From Ensifer sp. LC11 (GTDB lineage: Bacteria; Pseudomonadota; Alphaproteobacteria; Rhizobiales; Rhizobiaceae): a DNA stretch of 64,000 nt. Made by a program: the position numbers and the translations under genes. Below are positions 62,427 to 64,000 of the stretch, piece by piece. Every line of letters begins with the position of its first letter. Positions within the stretch are counted from its first letter, which is position 1. The stretch lies in NCBI RefSeq assembly GCF_001695835.1, contig NZ_MBSO01000025.1:1-64000 (forward strand), written 5' to 3'. The notes under the pieces were generated by a model. The model saw only the letters and a program-made list of their open reading frames with translations. It ran no database searches and was not told the origin of the DNA.

Positions 62427-63067
62427 ATGGACGTCATTCCCAGCCTGCCGACCCTCTTCACCTTCGCGGCGGCGACGCTGCTGCTTGCGGCGACACCTGG
62501 CCCGGACATGACGCTTTCGATCAGCCGGGCGCTGGCTCAAGGCAAGAAGGCAGCGCTCTTCGTGGTGCTCGGCACCAGCTTCGGCATCGTCGTGCACACG
62601 CTGCTGGTTGCCTTCGGCATCTCGGCGCTGATCACCGCCTCGCCCACCGCCTTTACGATCCTGAAGACCGGCGGTGCCGCCTATCTGCTTTGGCTGGCAA
62701 TCCAGGCGATCCGCTCGGCTCCAGCATCTCGGTGCAGAAAGTCGAGCCGACGGAAGGCAAGGCGCTTGCCAACATTTCGGCCGGCTTCTGGGTGAACCTC
62801 TTGAACCCGAAGGTCATCATCTTCTTCATGACCTTCCTGCCGCAATTCGTCAGCGCCGACGATCCCTCGGTTACCGGCAAGCTGCTGTTTCTCGGGCTGT
62901 TCTTCATTATGATCGGCATGCCGGTCAACATGCTGGTGGTCTTCACCGCTGACTGGCTTGCTTCCTGGCTGCAGCGCAACAGGGGCGTCATGCGGGCGCT
63001 CGATTTTAGCTTTGCCGGCGTCTTCTCGGTGTTTGCGGTGAAGATCTTCATGACGACGGCGCGGTAG
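62427..63067 (+). pseudogene. LysE/RhtB-family exporter, frameshifted
   Basis: The first part, from an ATG with AGGAGA upstream, encodes a normal LysE start (LLAATPGPDMTLSISRALAQ ... AAYLLWLAIQAIRS) but loses family character near 62720. From about 62722 another frame continues it without gap (GSSISVQKVEPTEGKALANI, ISAGFWVNLLNPKVIIFFMT) to a stop at 63067. Loss of a single base around CGCTCGGCTCC explains this. The remainder is undamaged, so the event is very recent or a sequencing error. If repaired, the protein would be about 213 residues with six helices. Confidence 0.8.
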
Positions 63068-63088
63068 GGGCGTTTTGTGGGCTCGCCG

Positions 63089-63295
63089 CTCATCTGCCTG
63101 CCGGCATCTTCTCCCCGCTTGCGGGGAGAAGAGCGTATGCCGCACAGCTTGACGCAACCACGAGCGCCGGCGGAGCTTCTAAGCTTGGAAGGGTTGGCCG
63201 ATTGCCGCCTCTGCCGGCGGCTGTCTAGGACCGAGCGATCGCCGCTTGTCTCTTCTCCCCGTCGTACGGGGAGAAGATGCCGGCAGGCAGATGAG
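63089..63295. repeat. intergenic repeat with 29-bp perfect inverted arms (copy C)
   Basis: Arms 63089-63117 and 63267-63295 are exact inverted copies (core CATCTGCCTGCCGGCATCTT), each continued inward as a hairpin of CTTCTCCCC/GGGGAGAAG. The first hairpin and a following TATGCCGCAC are shared with 2576-2726. The centre has no gene. Confidence 0.8.
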
Positions 63296-63330
63296 GGACA
63301 CGGCTCAAACCGTGCGACAAGCAGGCTGGA

Positions 63331-64000
63331 TCAGCCGATCAGCAGCGCGTCGTCGTCGAGCGTCTGGCCGCGGATGCGGCGGAACATGGCGATCAGGTCC
63401 TCGACCTGCAATTCCTTGCGGCTGTCGCCGGCGACGTCGAGCACGATTTCGCCGCCGTGCAGCATGATGGTGCGGTGGCCGTAGTCGAGCGCCTGGCGCA
63501 TCGAGTGGGTGACCATCATCGTCGTCAGCCTGCGCTCGGAAACGATCTTCTGGGTGAGGTTCATCACGAACTCGGCCATGCCCGGGTCAAGGGCTGCGGT
63601 GTGCTCGTCGAGCAGCAGCACTTCCGAGCCTGCGAGCGTCGCCATGACCAGCGACACCGCCTGGCGCTGGCCGCCGGACAAGAGATCCATGCGGTCGCCC
63701 ATGCGGTTTTCAAGGCCGAGGTTGAGCTCGGCGATGCGCTCGCGGAAATGCTCGCGGCGCTTGGGTCCGAGCGCTGCGGTCAGGCCGCGGGCCTCGCCAC
63801 GTTTGGCGGCAAGCGCCAGGTTTTCCTCGATCGACAGCGCACCGCAGCTGCCGGTCAGCGGGTCCTGGAAGACGCGGGCGACGAGGCCGGCGCGGGCGGC
63901 CGTGCCCTTGCGGGTGACGTCGGTCTTGCCGATCGTCACCTCGCCGGCACTCGGCAGCACGTCGCCGGCGAGTACGCCAAGCAGCGTCGACTTGCCGGCG
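63331..64000 (-). CDS. ABC transporter ATP-binding protein (partial, cut by window end)
   Basis: The C-terminal 222 residues of an ABC ATPase. The frame enters the window inside Walker A (AGKSTLLGVLAGDVLP); then come VFQDPLTGSCGALSIEENLA, the signature LLSGGQRQAVSLVMATL, Walker B EVLLLDEHTAALDPGMAEF and VTHSMRQALDYGHRTIMLHG. The DEHTAALDP variant is typical of the putative tryptophan/tyrosine (TrpXYZ-like) uptake group paired with an ABC_sub_bind lipoprotein. The permease and binding-protein genes would lie upstream beyond 64000. Confidence 0.9.
   Translation of the reverse strand, partial: AGKSTLLGVLAGDVLPSAGEVTIGKTDVTRKGTAARAGLVARVFQDPLTGSCGALSIEENLALAAKRGEARGLTAALGPKRREHFRERIAELNLGLENRMGDRMDLLSGGQRQAVSLVMATLAGSEVLLLDEHTAALDPGMAEFVMNLTQKIVSERRLTTMMVTHSMRQALDYGHRTIMLHGGEIVLDVAGDSRKELQVEDLIAMFRRIRGQTLDDDALLIG

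Noticed and set aside
1-64000. tRNA, rRNA, CRISPR array, prophage or transposase genes
   Set aside because: Searched by eye for cloverleaf motifs, regular direct repeats and transposase/integrase motifs on both strands; none found.

Overview
The window is a compact, GC-rich, gene-dense stretch of chromosome from an alphaproteobacterium of the Rhizobiales, most likely Ensifer/Sinorhizobium. Evidence for this: ndvA and ndvB (cyclic beta-1,2-glucan export and synthesis), a LuxR gene between ndvA and pyc that I recognise as expR, pyc, the phaR/phaA/phaB cluster, an RpoH2-type sigma factor, and several families of palindromic intergenic repeats of rhizobial type. No insertion sequence, phage gene, CRISPR array, tRNA or rRNA was seen, so this is core rather than accessory DNA.

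Left part (1-9.5 kb). A DUF3800 C-terminal relic is followed by an omega-amino acid:pyruvate aminotransferase with a divergent XRE/cupin regulator. Next comes a four-gene minus-strand operon: an HglS-type 2-oxoadipate dioxygenase/decarboxylase, a D-2-hydroxyglutarate-dehydrogenase-like flavoprotein, an ALDH7 (aminoadipate semialdehyde) dehydrogenase and a class I aminotransferase. With a divergent LysR gene it forms a coherent lysine/2-aminoadipate catabolic module ending in 2-oxoglutarate.

9.8-27.2 kb. ndvB (about 2,874 aa), an OpgC-like membrane protein likely to decorate glucans, a LysE-type exporter, ndvA, an intact expR and pyruvate carboxylase. This links periplasmic glucan production, quorum sensing and anaplerosis.

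27.5-43.4 kb. A polar amino-acid ABC transporter with a divergent DeoR regulator, a VOC protein and an MFS transporter; then ispG, a LysE exporter, hisC-ispA (four-base gap), mtgA, a 2H phosphoesterase-like protein, a GST, rpmF, a small membrane protein, and the PHB cluster phaR / phaA - small secreted protein - phaB.

43.4-51.9 kb. A long non-coding stretch, then a SUV3-like RNA helicase with a low-complexity tail, an S4 RNA-binding protein, fdxA, carD, rpoH2 (with a candidate general-stress promoter) and an M48 lipoprotein protease.

52-64 kb. thiBPQ preceded by a TPP riboswitch, a GNAT protein, thiamine diphosphokinase, an ABC-F ATPase, a marR-MFS pair with an obvious operator, argG, a frameshifted LysE-family gene, and an ABC ATPase cut by the window edge. 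Repeats with long inverted arms sit between many of these units.
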